From RYN-433 sp036558265 (GTDB lineage Bacteria > Planctomycetota > Phycisphaerae > Tepidisphaerales > Tepidisphaeraceae), in NCBI GenBank assembly GCA_036558265.1, contig DATBFY010000383.1, positions 1-10,721 on the forward strand: a DNA stretch of 10,721 nt, written 5' to 3'. The translations under genes and the position numbers were made by a program. The notes beneath the pieces are model-generated. The model did not search any database, had not been told where the DNA came from, and saw nothing but the letters and a program-made list of their open reading frames with translations. Below are positions 1-7,225 of the stretch, piece by piece (within the stretch, counting starts at the first letter, position 1; the number at the start of each line of letters is the position of its first letter).

Positions 1-1
1 G

Positions 2-460
2 GTCGCCGGGCGGTTCAACTTCGGCATGCTCTTCTCGCACCTGCGGACGCCCGAGCAATACCGCGCGTACGTCGCCGCCTATCGCCAGGCCGGCGGCCGC
101 AACCGCATCGCGATCAACCGTCCGGTCTTCGTCGGCCCCACTGACGCCGCCGCCTTCGAAGCCGCGGAACCGGCGCTGCGAACCCTGTGGCGGCGGTTCC
201 GCGCCGAGGGCAAGATCCCCTCCGACACGCCCGAACCCCGCTCGCCCGCAGACCTGTGCGGGCATCCGATTAACTTCATCGTCGGCGGACCTGAGACCGT
301 GGCGGGACGATTGCGGAAGCTGTACGAACAGGTCCCCTTCGACGTGGCCAACGTCGAGGTGCGATGGGCGGGCCTCTCGCACGACCAGGTCCGACAAAGC
401 CTGCAACGATTAATGGATGACGTCGTGCCCCGTCTTGGGCTCAACTCCCACGCCCGATAA
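2..460 (+). CDS. LLM-class (luciferase-like) flavin-dependent oxidoreductase, C-terminal part
   Basis: This is the 3' end of a gene that begins before the window; the frame is open from base 2 to the TAA at 458-460, about 152 residues. The sequence reads as the C-terminal part of a bacterial-luciferase-like TIM-barrel monooxygenase. Near the start it has the 'FNFGMLFSHLRTPEQ' type of segment. Later comes 'FIVGGPETVAGRLRKLYEQ', the usual late element of this family, in which GGPETV is followed by a helix that closes the barrel. Family members oxidise diverse substrates with reduced FMN or F420. The flavin and substrate residues are mostly in the missing part, so no substrate can be named. An internal ATG at 26 is not a plausible start because homology-like sequence runs through it. 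Family assignment is good; the specific role is unknown. Confidence 0.75.
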   Translation, partial: VAGRFNFGMLFSHLRTPEQYRAYVAAYRQAGGRNRIAINRPVFVGPTDAAAFEAAEPALRTLWRRFRAEGKIPSDTPEPRSPADLCGHPINFIVGGPETVAGRLRKLYEQVPFDVANVEVRWAGLSHDQVRQSLQRLMDDVVPRLGLNSHAR

Positions 461-537
461 GCCGAAGAACAGACGTGGCATCCCCTTCCCTCGCATTGCT
501 GGATACCTTTGCCGTCACAAGGTACGGTGATACCGCC

Positions 538-1755
538 GTGACTCAGACCGACGTACAACCCCCGCCGGGCATGCGCGACCCCAAAACTGATGCGGAGACC
601 GCCCCCGAGGTCTCCGTCGTTATGCCCTGCCTCAACGAGGCCGACACCCTCGAAACCTGCATCAAAAAGGCGATGTCCGCCTTCGCCTCCGCCGGCATCC
701 GCGGCGAGGTGATCGTCGCCGATAATGGCAGCACCGACGGCTCGCAGGAGATCGCCACACGCAACGGCGCACGCGTCGTCCCCGTGCGCTTCCGCGGTTA
801 CGGCAACGCGCTGATGGGCGGGATCGCGGCGGCCCGGGGTCGCTGCGTCGTCATGGGCGACGCTGATGACTCGTATGACTTTGGCGAAATCCCGCGCATC
901 GTCGCCAAGCTCCGCGAAGGCTACGCGCTGGTACAGGGCTGCCGACTCGAATCGGGCGGCGGCACCGTGCTGCCCGGCGCCATGCCGTTCCTCCACCGCT
1001 GGCTGGGCAACCCGATGTTCTCGCGCCTGGCGAGATGGTGGTTTCGGGCGCCGATCCACGACATCTATTGTGGCCTGCGCGGCTTCACCCGCGAGCTCTA
1101 CGACCGACTCGACCAGCGCTGCACCGGCATGGAGTTCGCCACCGAGATGATCATCAAGGCCAGCCTCTACGGCGAGCGCATCGCCGAGGTGCCGATCACC
1201 CTCCACCCCGACGGGCGCAAGGCGCACAAGCCGCACCTCAAGACGTTCCGCGACGGCTGGCGGACGCTGCGGTTCTTCCTGCTCTACAGCCCGCGGTGGC
1301 TCTTCCTGGTGCCCGGCCTCCTGATGATCCTCGCCGGCGTGATCGGCTACGGCGTCGCGATGCCCGGGCTGCACCTGGGGCGCGTGAAGTTCGACGCCCA
1401 CACGCTGCTCTTCGCCAGCGTGGCGATCCTGTGCGGGTACCAGTCGGTCGTGTTCGCGATTTTCACCAAGATGTTCGCGATCTCGGAGAAGCTCATGCCC
1501 GAGACGCCGAACATGCGGCGGGTGTTCAAGATCTTCACGCTCGAGCGCGGCCTGGCGGCCGGCGCGGTCACGCTCGCGATCGGCCTGGGCCTGTTGATCA
1601 CCGCGGTGCTGACCTGGTGGGACGCGAAGTTCGGCAACCTCGATTATGCCAAGACGATGCGTGTCGTCGTGCCGGGCGCGACGCTGACGGCGATCGGCTT
1701 CCAGACGGTGCTGTCGAGCTTCTTCATGAGCGTGCTGGGGCTTCGCAGGCGATGA
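538..1755 (+). CDS. Family 2 glycosyltransferase, DPM1/GtrB-like, with C-terminal membrane segments
   Basis: Likely polyprenyl-phosphate glycosyltransferase that moves a sugar from a nucleotide sugar to a lipid carrier on the cytoplasmic face. Seen in the sequence (405 residues from GTG 538): the GT2 opening SVVMPCLNEA (about 26-35), the nucleotide-binding DNGSTDGS (62-69), and the metal-binding GDADDSYDF (107-115) with its DxD-type acids. A later HDIYCGLRGF resembles the DxxxG acceptor-side motif. Four hydrophobic segments fill roughly residues 255-400, ending in RRR. I chose GTG 538 because GGTGAT at 526-531, complementary to the 16S rRNA tail, lies six bases upstream. In-frame GTG 475 and ATG 571 are alternatives, and the residues before about 25 are not family-like. 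The stop overlaps the next start as ATGA (1752-1755), implying translational coupling to a GT-C enzyme. The sugar cannot be read from sequence. GT2 family membership is secure. Confidence 0.88.
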   Translation: MTQTDVQPPPGMRDPKTDAETAPEVSVVMPCLNEADTLETCIKKAMSAFASAGIRGEVIVADNGSTDGSQEIATRNGARVVPVRFRGYGNALMGGIAAARGRCVVMGDADDSYDFGEIPRIVAKLREGYALVQGCRLESGGGTVLPGAMPFLHRWLGNPMFSRLARWWFRAPIHDIYCGLRGFTRELYDRLDQRCTGMEFATEMIIKASLYGERIAEVPITLHPDGRKAHKPHLKTFRDGWRTLRFFLLYSPRWLFLVPGLLMILAGVIGYGVAMPGLHLGRVKFDAHTLLFASVAILCGYQSVVFAIFTKMFAISEKLMPETPNMRRVFKIFTLERGLAAGAVTLAIGLGLLITAVLTWWDAKFGNLDYAKTMRVVVPGATLTAIGFQTVLSSFFMSVLGLRRR

Positions 1756-3572
1756 CGCGCACGCTTGCCCCAACCTCGCGCCCGACGTGGCCGCGCGCCG
1801 CGCTCATGGTCCTGCTGTTGGTGGGCGGCGCCGTGCTGGCGCGGGTGGTCGGCGGGCGACTCTTCTTCGACCCCGTGCACGCGCTGATCCTCCGGGTCGT
1901 GGCGATCGCGACGATCGGCGTGCTCGCCGTGCGACCCCTGCGCCAGGGGGCGATCCGCGCGATGAATCATTTGCGCGCCCCCTCGCCCGGCGCGCGGCGG
2001 ACGATCGCGGTCGTGCTCACGCTCGCCGCCGCCGCCTATCTTTACCAGGCCGCGCTCGGCCAGGGACGCAGGTTCCAGCCCGTCATCCATGACGAGTACT
2101 GCTACCTGATCCAATCGAGGATGCTCGCCGCCGGCCACCTGTGGATGCCGCGGCACGATGCCGGCGAGTTTTTCGACTCCTTCCACCTGATTACCGATCG
2201 CGCGTATGCCGCCAAGTACGGTCCGGGGGCCGCGCTCTTCTTCGCGCCCGTCATCGCCGCCGGGCTGCCGTACTGGCTTGGCCCCCTGGCGCTGACCGCC
2301 CTGTCCGTCGGCTTGGTTTACCTGTTGATCACGCACTGGATCGACGGTTTGGCGGGCCTGCTGGCGGTCTTGATGCTGCCGACACTCCAGCCCTTTCGCC
2401 GGGTGTCGATCGAGGCGCTCTCCCAGCCGCCGCTGGTCTTCCTGACCCTGGTCGCGTTGTGGGCGATGCTGCACTGGCGGCGCGACAAATCGATCCGTTG
2501 GATGGTTGTGATGTCTGCGGCGGTCGGATGGGCGGCGATCACCCGCCCCGCCGACGCCGCGGCACTGGGACTGCCTTTGGCACTGGGCGTCCTCCTGGGC
2601 CTGCGGGGATCGGCGCGCACGCGTTGGATCAGCACGGTGCTGACCGGTCTTGCCGCCGCCGCGCCGTTCCTCGCCCTCCAGGCGATTTACGACAAGGGCG
2701 TGACCGGTTCCTGGACGACGCTGCCCTGGACCTATTATGCGAGCCGCAATGATCCCTGCGACCGCCTCCTCACCGCGCCTCCGGGCAGCCCGGATGACGT
2801 CCGCCCTGACCTGACGGCGCCCAAGCGCACGTTCAACCAGACGTTCACCCGGCCCAGGTATGAGGCGGGACGCGCGACACCGATGTTCCGGCGTTTCTGG
2901 CACGACCGACTCGTCCCGACCCTGCAATTGCTCGCGCCGCACGCGCTGCTTCTCGCGCTGCTACCGCTGGGCGTCCTCGGGGCGATGTGCAGCCGCGGGC
3001 GGTGGATCGCGGCCGGCTTCGTGCTGACGTTCCTCGGGGTGTACGCGCAATACCCGTTCTATTACGGGCCGTACGCGCTGGCGATCGCCGCGCCCGTCTT
3101 CTTGATGCTGCTGGCCGGCTGGGACGCATTGGCCGCCGCGCTTCCGCGGGTGGGCGATCCGGTACGGTTCGTCTCGTTCGTGGCAATCCTCGCGCTGGTG
3201 GTGATCTCACTTCCGGAAATGCAGCGCGTGCGGCCGGGAGACGAATGGCAACTGGCTGATGCCATGCGCGAGTACGATGACCGCCTCGCCATCCTGCAAC
3301 GCCGTCCGTCGCTGGTGCTGTTCCACTTCGACCCAGCCTCGTCGAACCCACATTGTGAGCCCGTGTACAACGCCGACGTCGCCTGGCCGGACGATGCGCA
3401 AGTCATCCGCGCCCATGACCTGGGCCCGACGCGCAATCGCAAGCTCTTCGACTACTACGCCCGCCTGCGGCAGGACCGGGACGTGTACCTCTATGACCGC
3501 TCGGCCACCGCAAGCGCCAACCCGTTGCGACATCTCGGTAAGATCAGCGAGCTGACCGACCGCACCCACTGA
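1752..3572 (+). CDS. GT-C / GT39-like polytopic membrane glycosyltransferase, copy 1
   Basis: Integral membrane protein of 606 residues, probably transferring a sugar from a polyprenyl-phosphate donor on the outer face of the membrane. The start is ATG 1752, in the ATGA overlap with the GT2 gene. The same frame stays open back to 1035, but that part is antisense-like shadow of the GT2 gene. Hydrophobic segments occur from about residue 17 to 500. After the first membrane pair comes HDEY (113-116); an acidic DE in this first external loop is the usual catalytic position in ArnT/PMT-type GT-C enzymes. FFDSFHLITDR and KYGPGAAL follow. About 90 C-terminal residues after the last membrane segment are soluble and contain EPVYN and AWPDDAQVIRAHDLG. 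The protein is paralogous to the next gene (39 of 50 residues identical from HDEY by my own count). Fold confident; donor and acceptor unknown. Confidence 0.82.
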   Translation: MTRTLAPTSRPTWPRAALMVLLLVGGAVLARVVGGRLFFDPVHALILRVVAIATIGVLAVRPLRQGAIRAMNHLRAPSPGARRTIAVVLTLAAAAYLYQAALGQGRRFQPVIHDEYCYLIQSRMLAAGHLWMPRHDAGEFFDSFHLITDRAYAAKYGPGAALFFAPVIAAGLPYWLGPLALTALSVGLVYLLITHWIDGLAGLLAVLMLPTLQPFRRVSIEALSQPPLVFLTLVALWAMLHWRRDKSIRWMVVMSAAVGWAAITRPADAAALGLPLALGVLLGLRGSARTRWISTVLTGLAAAAPFLALQAIYDKGVTGSWTTLPWTYYASRNDPCDRLLTAPPGSPDDVRPDLTAPKRTFNQTFTRPRYEAGRATPMFRRFWHDRLVPTLQLLAPHALLLALLPLGVLGAMCSRGRWIAAGFVLTFLGVYAQYPFYYGPYALAIAAPVFLMLLAGWDALAAALPRVGDPVRFVSFVAILALVVISLPEMQRVRPGDEWQLADAMREYDDRLAILQRRPSLVLFHFDPASSNPHCEPVYNADVAWPDDAQVIRAHDLGPTRNRKLFDYYARLRQDRDVYLYDRSATASANPLRHLGKISELTDRTH

Positions 3573-3590
3573 CCCCCACGCACGCCTGAC

Positions 3591-5396
3591 ATGAGCCGTT
3601 CGCTCAGACAGTTCTTCGTCCTGTTTCTCCTCCTGATCGGCCTGCAGTGCTGGACAGTGCTGGGCCGCGCGGACTTTGGCGAGCGACGGCAGATGCTCGC
3701 ACTAGGCGTCGCGATCGTGCTCACGCTCATCCCGCGGGTACGTAAGGCCATCCTGAGCGCCGCCGAACGACTTCGAGCGCCATCGCCGCGGGCCCGAATC
3801 CTCACGGCGATCGCGATCGCCACGATCTCGTCGGTGTACCTCTTCGCGACCGCCCGATTCCAACACCGCGACTTCGCGCCGATCGTCCACGACGAGTACG
3901 TGTACCTGATCCAATCGAAGATACTTGCCACCGGCCACCTCTGGCTGCCACCGCACGAGCTGGGTGACTTCTTCGATTCGTTCCACCTGATCACGGATCG
4001 CGTGTACGCCTCCAAATACGGCCCCGGCGCGGCGCTTGCCTACGCCCCGGCGATGATGCTCCACCTGCCGAACGGCTTGACCCCCCTTCTGCTCTCGGGC
4101 ATCGCCGTCGGCCTGCTCTACCTGCTGGCGACCGAAGTGTTGGACGGCGGCTCGGGCTTGCTCGCCGCTCTTTTGCTGCTCTCGCTGGGAATGTTCCGCC
4201 GCACGTCGATCATGGTACTCTCGCAGGCGCCGATGCTCGTGCTGGCACTCCTGGCGATGCTCGCGTTCGTCCATTGGCGTCGTGGGCGGGGCGCCGGGTG
4301 GATGGTGCTCCTGAGCGCCGCCGCCGGCTGGGGCATCATCACCCGGCCGGTGGACGGCGCTTGCGTCGCGCTGCCGCTGGCGGTCGCCGTGTTGATCGAG
4401 CTTCGCGACGCCTCCGCCCGCCAGCGCGTGCGGACGATCCTGGTCGCCCTGGTCGCCACCGCGCCGTTCCTCGGCCTCCAGGCCCTCTACAACAAAGGCG
4501 TGACCGGTCGCCTGACTGAACTGCCCTGGACCTATTACGCGCTGCGCAACGACCCCTACGACACGATGGGCGACAAGCCGCTGGATACCCGGCTCCTCCC
4601 GCCCGACCTGCTCCCGCAGAAGCAGGCGCTGATCGACGAGTTCACCCGCCCGGCGTTCCGCACGAAGCTCGGCCAGTCCCGATCCGACCGGGTGTTGGAC
4701 CGCGCGTCAAAGCTCCTCGCCGGTCCGCCTTCGACCGAGGAGGAACCCGGCCGACGCATCTACGGCGCCCTGCCCAGTCCGCTGCTCATCGCGCTCCTGC
4801 CGCTCGGACTCCTGGCGATGACGAACCGCCGATACTGGATGCTCTGGGCCCCGCTGCCGCTGTTCATCCTGATTTACGCGAACTATTCCTACTTCTTCCC
4901 GCACTACGCGGTGGCGATGGCGCCGGCAATCATCCTGATGCAGCTTGGCGGCGCGGCCGCGATCCGATCCACTTGGCCGGGAACGGGCTCGATCCTTGCG
5001 CTGGCGGTGATCGCATTGTCCGTCTCGGCGCTGCCGGAGCTCAACCCGACCCGCCGCGACCAGTGGTTCGACGCGCCGTTCCTCAGACAGGTGGACCGCA
5101 CGCTGGCGACGATCGACCGCCGTCCCGCGATCGTACTCTTCAAGTACGACCCGGAGCGCTCGGTTCACGAGGAGCCGGTCTATAACGTCGCGACCGCCTG
5201 GCCGGATGATGCCCAGGTGATCCGCGCCCACGACCTTGGCGGCGACCGCGACGGCGAGCTGTTCGCCTATTACGCCAGGCGCTCGCCCGGCCGCGCCGTT
5301 TACCGCCTGGACGAGAAGGACGGCCAGCTGACCTACCTGGGCACCGCCGCCGAGCTCGACCATCGGGCGACGACGCAAACCCTCCCGCGGCCCTGA
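3591..5396 (+). CDS. GT-C / GT39-like polytopic membrane glycosyltransferase, copy 2
   Basis: Second tandem copy, 601 residues, starting 18 bases after copy 1. No clear Shine-Dalgarno precedes ATG 3591 (the upstream bases are C-rich), so it may depend on translation of copy 1. The order of elements is the same. LRAPSP (61-66) precedes a membrane segment, then HDEY (100-103) as the likely catalytic acidic loop, then FFDSFHLITDR and KYGPGAAL. GVTG...LPWTYYA.RNDP lies before a variable hydrophilic loop, more membrane segments follow, and a soluble tail carries EPVYN and AWPDDAQVIRAHDLG. It differs from copy 1 at the N-terminus and in the loop of about residues 350-395, which is longer and more charged (PSTEEEPGRR). 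Such divergence beside intact core motifs suggests two working enzymes with different acceptors or linkages rather than a decaying copy; that is inference. Confidence 0.82.
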   Translation: MSRSLRQFFVLFLLLIGLQCWTVLGRADFGERRQMLALGVAIVLTLIPRVRKAILSAAERLRAPSPRARILTAIAIATISSVYLFATARFQHRDFAPIVHDEYVYLIQSKILATGHLWLPPHELGDFFDSFHLITDRVYASKYGPGAALAYAPAMMLHLPNGLTPLLLSGIAVGLLYLLATEVLDGGSGLLAALLLLSLGMFRRTSIMVLSQAPMLVLALLAMLAFVHWRRGRGAGWMVLLSAAAGWGIITRPVDGACVALPLAVAVLIELRDASARQRVRTILVALVATAPFLGLQALYNKGVTGRLTELPWTYYALRNDPYDTMGDKPLDTRLLPPDLLPQKQALIDEFTRPAFRTKLGQSRSDRVLDRASKLLAGPPSTEEEPGRRIYGALPSPLLIALLPLGLLAMTNRRYWMLWAPLPLFILIYANYSYFFPHYAVAMAPAIILMQLGGAAAIRSTWPGTGSILALAVIALSVSALPELNPTRRDQWFDAPFLRQVDRTLATIDRRPAIVLFKYDPERSVHEEPVYNVATAWPDDAQVIRAHDLGGDRDGELFAYYARRSPGRAVYRLDEKDGQLTYLGTAAELDHRATTQTLPRP

Positions 5397-5432
5397 GCCC
5401 CCGCGCGCGGTCGCGTCACGCGTGCCAAGCGC

Positions 5433-5438
5433 TATAAT
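5433..5438 (+). promoter_or_regulatory. Candidate -10 hexamer for the TPR/YggX-like gene
   Basis: A perfect TATAAT stands in an otherwise very GC-rich 78-base gap between the second GT-C gene and the ATG at 5475. Transcription would start near 5445 and give a leader of about 30 bases. No good TTGACA-like -35 is visible at the usual spacing and there is no TGn extension, so only the -10 can be claimed. Confidence 0.4.
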
Positions 5439-5459
5439 GCGGATCGAAGAGACATCAGC

Positions 5460-5466
5460 AGAGGAG
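5460..5466 (+). promoter_or_regulatory. Ribosome binding site of the TPR/YggX-like gene
   Basis: AGAGGAG eight bases before ATG 5475 is the clearest Shine-Dalgarno in the window. It fixes the start at 5475 and rules out the ATGs at 5422 and 5437, which lie in another frame. Confidence 0.7.
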
Positions 5467-5474
5467 ATCCGCAC

Positions 5475-6074
5475 ATGTCCGACGAGACCAACGAGCGCAT
5501 CGAGCGATTCAAGTACATGGCCGACGCCGACCCGCAGAACGAGCTCGGCCACTTCTCGCTGGGCCGCGCGTACATGGACGCCGGGCGCTGGGCCGATGCC
5601 GTCCAATCGCTCCGCCGCGCGATCGCGATCAACCCCAACCTCTCCAAGGCCTACCAGCTCGTCGGGCAATCACAGGTCAAGCTCAACCAGGCCGACCAGG
5701 CCGTCGCCACGCTGACCGAAGGGGTCAAGGTCGCCGACGCGCGCGGCGACATCCTCCCGCGCACCGAGATGAGCGACATGCTGCGCTCCCTGGGCGCGGC
5801 CGTGCCCGAATTCAAGAGCGGCCCCGCCAAAGTGGAGGCCGGGGAAGGCCAGGTGCTCTGCCGCCGCTGCGGCCGCATCGGTCCCAAGCTCCCGTCGCAA
5901 CCGTTCCGCAACGATTTCGGCAAGCAGATCTACGACAGCGTCTGCGCCCCCTGCTGGCGCGAGGCGATCGGGATGGGCACCAAGGTGATCAACGAGCTTC
6001 GCCTCGACCTGTCCGACCCGCGTGCCCAGAAGATCTGGGATCAGAACATTCGCGAGTTCCTGAACCTGACGTGA
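5475..6074 (+). CDS. TPR protein with C-terminal Fe(2+)-trafficking (YggX)-like domain and two CxxC pairs
   Basis: Cytoplasmic protein of 199 residues with no signal peptide or membrane segment. Residues about 15-90 form two TPR-like helix pairs (ELGHFSLGRAYMDAGRWADAV and AYQLVGQSQVKLNQADQAV), a protein-binding scaffold. After a linker, residues 128-199 resemble YggX: PFRNDFGKQIYDSV matches the PGELGKRIYNEI region of E. coli YggX, followed by a W near the same place, KVINELRLDL (YggX: MLINEKKLNM) and a final helix ending REFLNL. YggX is linked to iron handling and protection of Fe-S proteins. Unlike E. coli YggX, this protein has CRRC (129-132) and CAPC (157-160), a pattern that could bind Zn or Fe. 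The gene has its own -10 and a strong ribosome site and is convergent with korB. The similarity is judged by eye; the role is inferred. Confidence 0.7.
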   Translation: MSDETNERIERFKYMADADPQNELGHFSLGRAYMDAGRWADAVQSLRRAIAINPNLSKAYQLVGQSQVKLNQADQAVATLTEGVKVADARGDILPRTEMSDMLRSLGAAVPEFKSGPAKVEAGEGQVLCRRCGRIGPKLPSQPFRNDFGKQIYDSVCAPCWREAIGMGTKVINELRLDLSDPRAQKIWDQNIREFLNLT

Positions 6075-6083
6075 GCCGGCGTC

Positions 6084-6106
6084 CGCGCGCTCGGGTGCCG
6101 CGCGCG
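6084..6106. terminator. Candidate GC hairpin between convergent genes
   Basis: CGCGCGC (6084-6090) and GCGCGCG (6100-6106) can pair as a 7-bp stem with a 9-base loop, in the 32-base gap between the convergent stops at 6074 and 6107. There is no T tract on either side, so an intrinsic terminator is only possible. Confidence 0.25.
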
Positions 6107-7126
6107 TCACGTCACCGTCCACGTATCCGGCCCCGTGATCAGCCGCTGCACGTCCCCATCCCCGCGCCCCGTTCGCGCCTCCGCGATCTGCCGGTGCACC
6201 AACTCGCCGTAGTGCGGCTGCTCCACATCCCGGAATACCCCCAGCGGCTCGGGAAACTCCGGATGCCGCATGCGCGAGAGCAAAAACGCCAGGCTCGGGT
6301 CCGCCGCACGTTCATCGTGGATCAACAGGTCGTCCGGCTTGACCTGGGCCGTGCTGACGATCTCGGGATTGATCCCGTTGAGCCGGATCCCCTGGTCGCG
6401 GCCGGCGCCGAAGATCATCGGCTTGCCGTGCTCGAGATAGAGCGTCGTCTGCGGCTTGGTCTGCTTGTCGGTGGCGTACTCGAACGCCCCGTCGTTGAAA
6501 ATATTGCAATTCTGGTAAATCTCGACAAACGCGGCCCCCACGTGCCGCGCCGCGCGCTCCAGCACGTACTCCAGGTGCTTCACGTCCACGTCCACCGCCC
6601 GAGCCGCAAAACTCGCCTCCGCCGCGATCGCCACGCTCAGCGGCCGCATCGGGTTGTCCGCCGAGCCCATCGGCGTGCTCTTCGTGCGCTTGCCCAGCTC
6701 GCTGGTGGGCGAGTACTGCCCCTTGGTCAGCCCGTAGATCCGGTTGTTGAAGAGCAGGATCTTCAAGTCCACGTTCCGCCGGATCACGTGCAGGAAGTGG
6801 TTCCCGCCGATCGAGAGGCCGTCACCATCCCCCGTCGCCACCCACACCGCCAGGTCCGGCCGCGCCAGCTTCAGCCCGGTCGCAAATGTCGGCGCGCGGC
6901 CGTGGATCGTGTGGAACCCGTACGTGTTCATGTAATACGGGAACCGGCTCGAGCACCCGATCCCCGAGACGAACACCGTCCTGCTCCGATCCATGCCGAG
7001 CTTGGCGCACACCTTCTTCATCTGCATCAGGATCGCGTAATCGCCGCAGCCCGGACACCAGCGCACGTCCTGGTCGCTGGCATAATCGGCGGGCTTGGGC
7101 ACGTTGGTAGTAGGGGCGGAAGACAT
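6107..7126 (-). CDS. korB: 2-oxoacid:ferredoxin oxidoreductase, beta subunit (KorB-type)
   Basis: Cytoplasmic catalytic subunit that holds thiamine diphosphate and a [4Fe-4S] cluster. With the alpha subunit it converts a 2-oxoacid plus CoA to acyl-CoA and CO2 and reduces ferredoxin. Length 339 residues, usual for the family. Visible features are WCPGCG (23-28), C58 in SGIGCSS and C207 in YQNCNIF, the four-cysteine pattern of archaeal-type beta subunits. The ThDP/Mg motif starts GDGDGLSIGGNH (99-110) and ends with NN (127-128) before RIYGLTKGQ. The start is ATG 7126, but no Shine-Dalgarno precedes it; a heptanucleotide repeat array ends four bases upstream. It lies 99 bases after korA on the same strand and is probably cotranscribed. 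2-oxoglutarate is the likeliest substrate; pyruvate or branched-chain acids are not excluded. Confidence 0.88.
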   Translation of the reverse strand: MSSAPTTNVPKPADYASDQDVRWCPGCGDYAILMQMKKVCAKLGMDRSRTVFVSGIGCSSRFPYYMNTYGFHTIHGRAPTFATGLKLARPDLAVWVATGDGDGLSIGGNHFLHVIRRNVDLKILLFNNRIYGLTKGQYSPTSELGKRTKSTPMGSADNPMRPLSVAIAAEASFAARAVDVDVKHLEYVLERAARHVGAAFVEIYQNCNIFNDGAFEYATDKQTKPQTTLYLEHGKPMIFGAGRDQGIRLNGINPEIVSTAQVKPDDLLIHDERAADPSLAFLLSRMRHPEFPEPLGVFRDVEQPHYGELVHRQIAEARTGRGDGDVQRLITGPDTWTVT

Positions 7127-7130
7127 GGAA

Positions 7131-7172
7131 TTAGTTGTTAGTTGTTAGTTGTCAGGTGTCAGTTGTCAGTTG
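7131..7172. repeat. Six tandem heptanucleotides between korA and korB
   Basis: On the plus strand the units are TTAGTTG three times, TCAGGTG once and TCAGTTG twice, with no spacers. On the coding (minus) strand they read CAACTGA- and CAACTAA-type units leading directly to the korB start. The array resembles the short tandem heptanucleotide repeats (STRR) known in cyanobacteria and seen in other large bacterial genomes. Because seven is not a multiple of three, the TAA and TGA triplets fall in all three coding-strand frames. Confidence 0.85.
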
Positions 7173-7175
7173 TGG

Positions 7176-7194
7176 CACGGGCGGCCCGCCCGTG
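7176..7194. repeat. Perfect 19-base palindromic element
   Basis: CACGGGCGG (7176-7184) and CCGCCCGTG (7186-7194) are exact reverse complements around a single C at 7185. The element lies three bases from the heptanucleotide array and 31 bases past the korA stop. It looks like a small dispersed palindromic (REP-like) element. In RNA it would fold into a very stable hairpin, but no T run follows in the korA direction, so it may shape mRNA stability rather than terminate. Confidence 0.7.
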
Positions 7195-7225
7195 TTCGGT
7201 CACGCTGGTGGCCTCGGCCTCATCT

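Noticed and set aside
1035..1751. A 239-codon N-terminal extension of the first GT-C gene
   Set aside because: This part overlaps the GT2 gene in another frame and has shadow-like composition (long Arg/Pro/Ala runs). ATG 1752 in the ATGA overlap begins a normal GT-C N-terminus.
79..1773. A 564-residue open frame on the minus strand opposite the monooxygenase and GT2 genes
   Set aside because: It is Arg/Glu/His-rich, has no recognisable domain, and lies opposite two family-typical genes; long antisense frames are expected at this GC content.
1644..2942. A 432-residue minus-strand frame opposite the first GT-C gene
   Set aside because: Gln/Arg/Gly-rich with no motif; it is the antisense shadow of a strongly conserved coding frame.
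5401..5410. Self-complementary CCGCGCGCGG after the second GT-C gene
   Set aside because: Too short, no loop and no T run for a terminator; such strings are expected in this base composition.
6071..7141. A 356-residue plus-strand frame opposite korB
   Set aside because: Arg/His/Pro-rich and without domains; korB on the other strand has all cofactor motifs. The frame simply ends in the repeat array.
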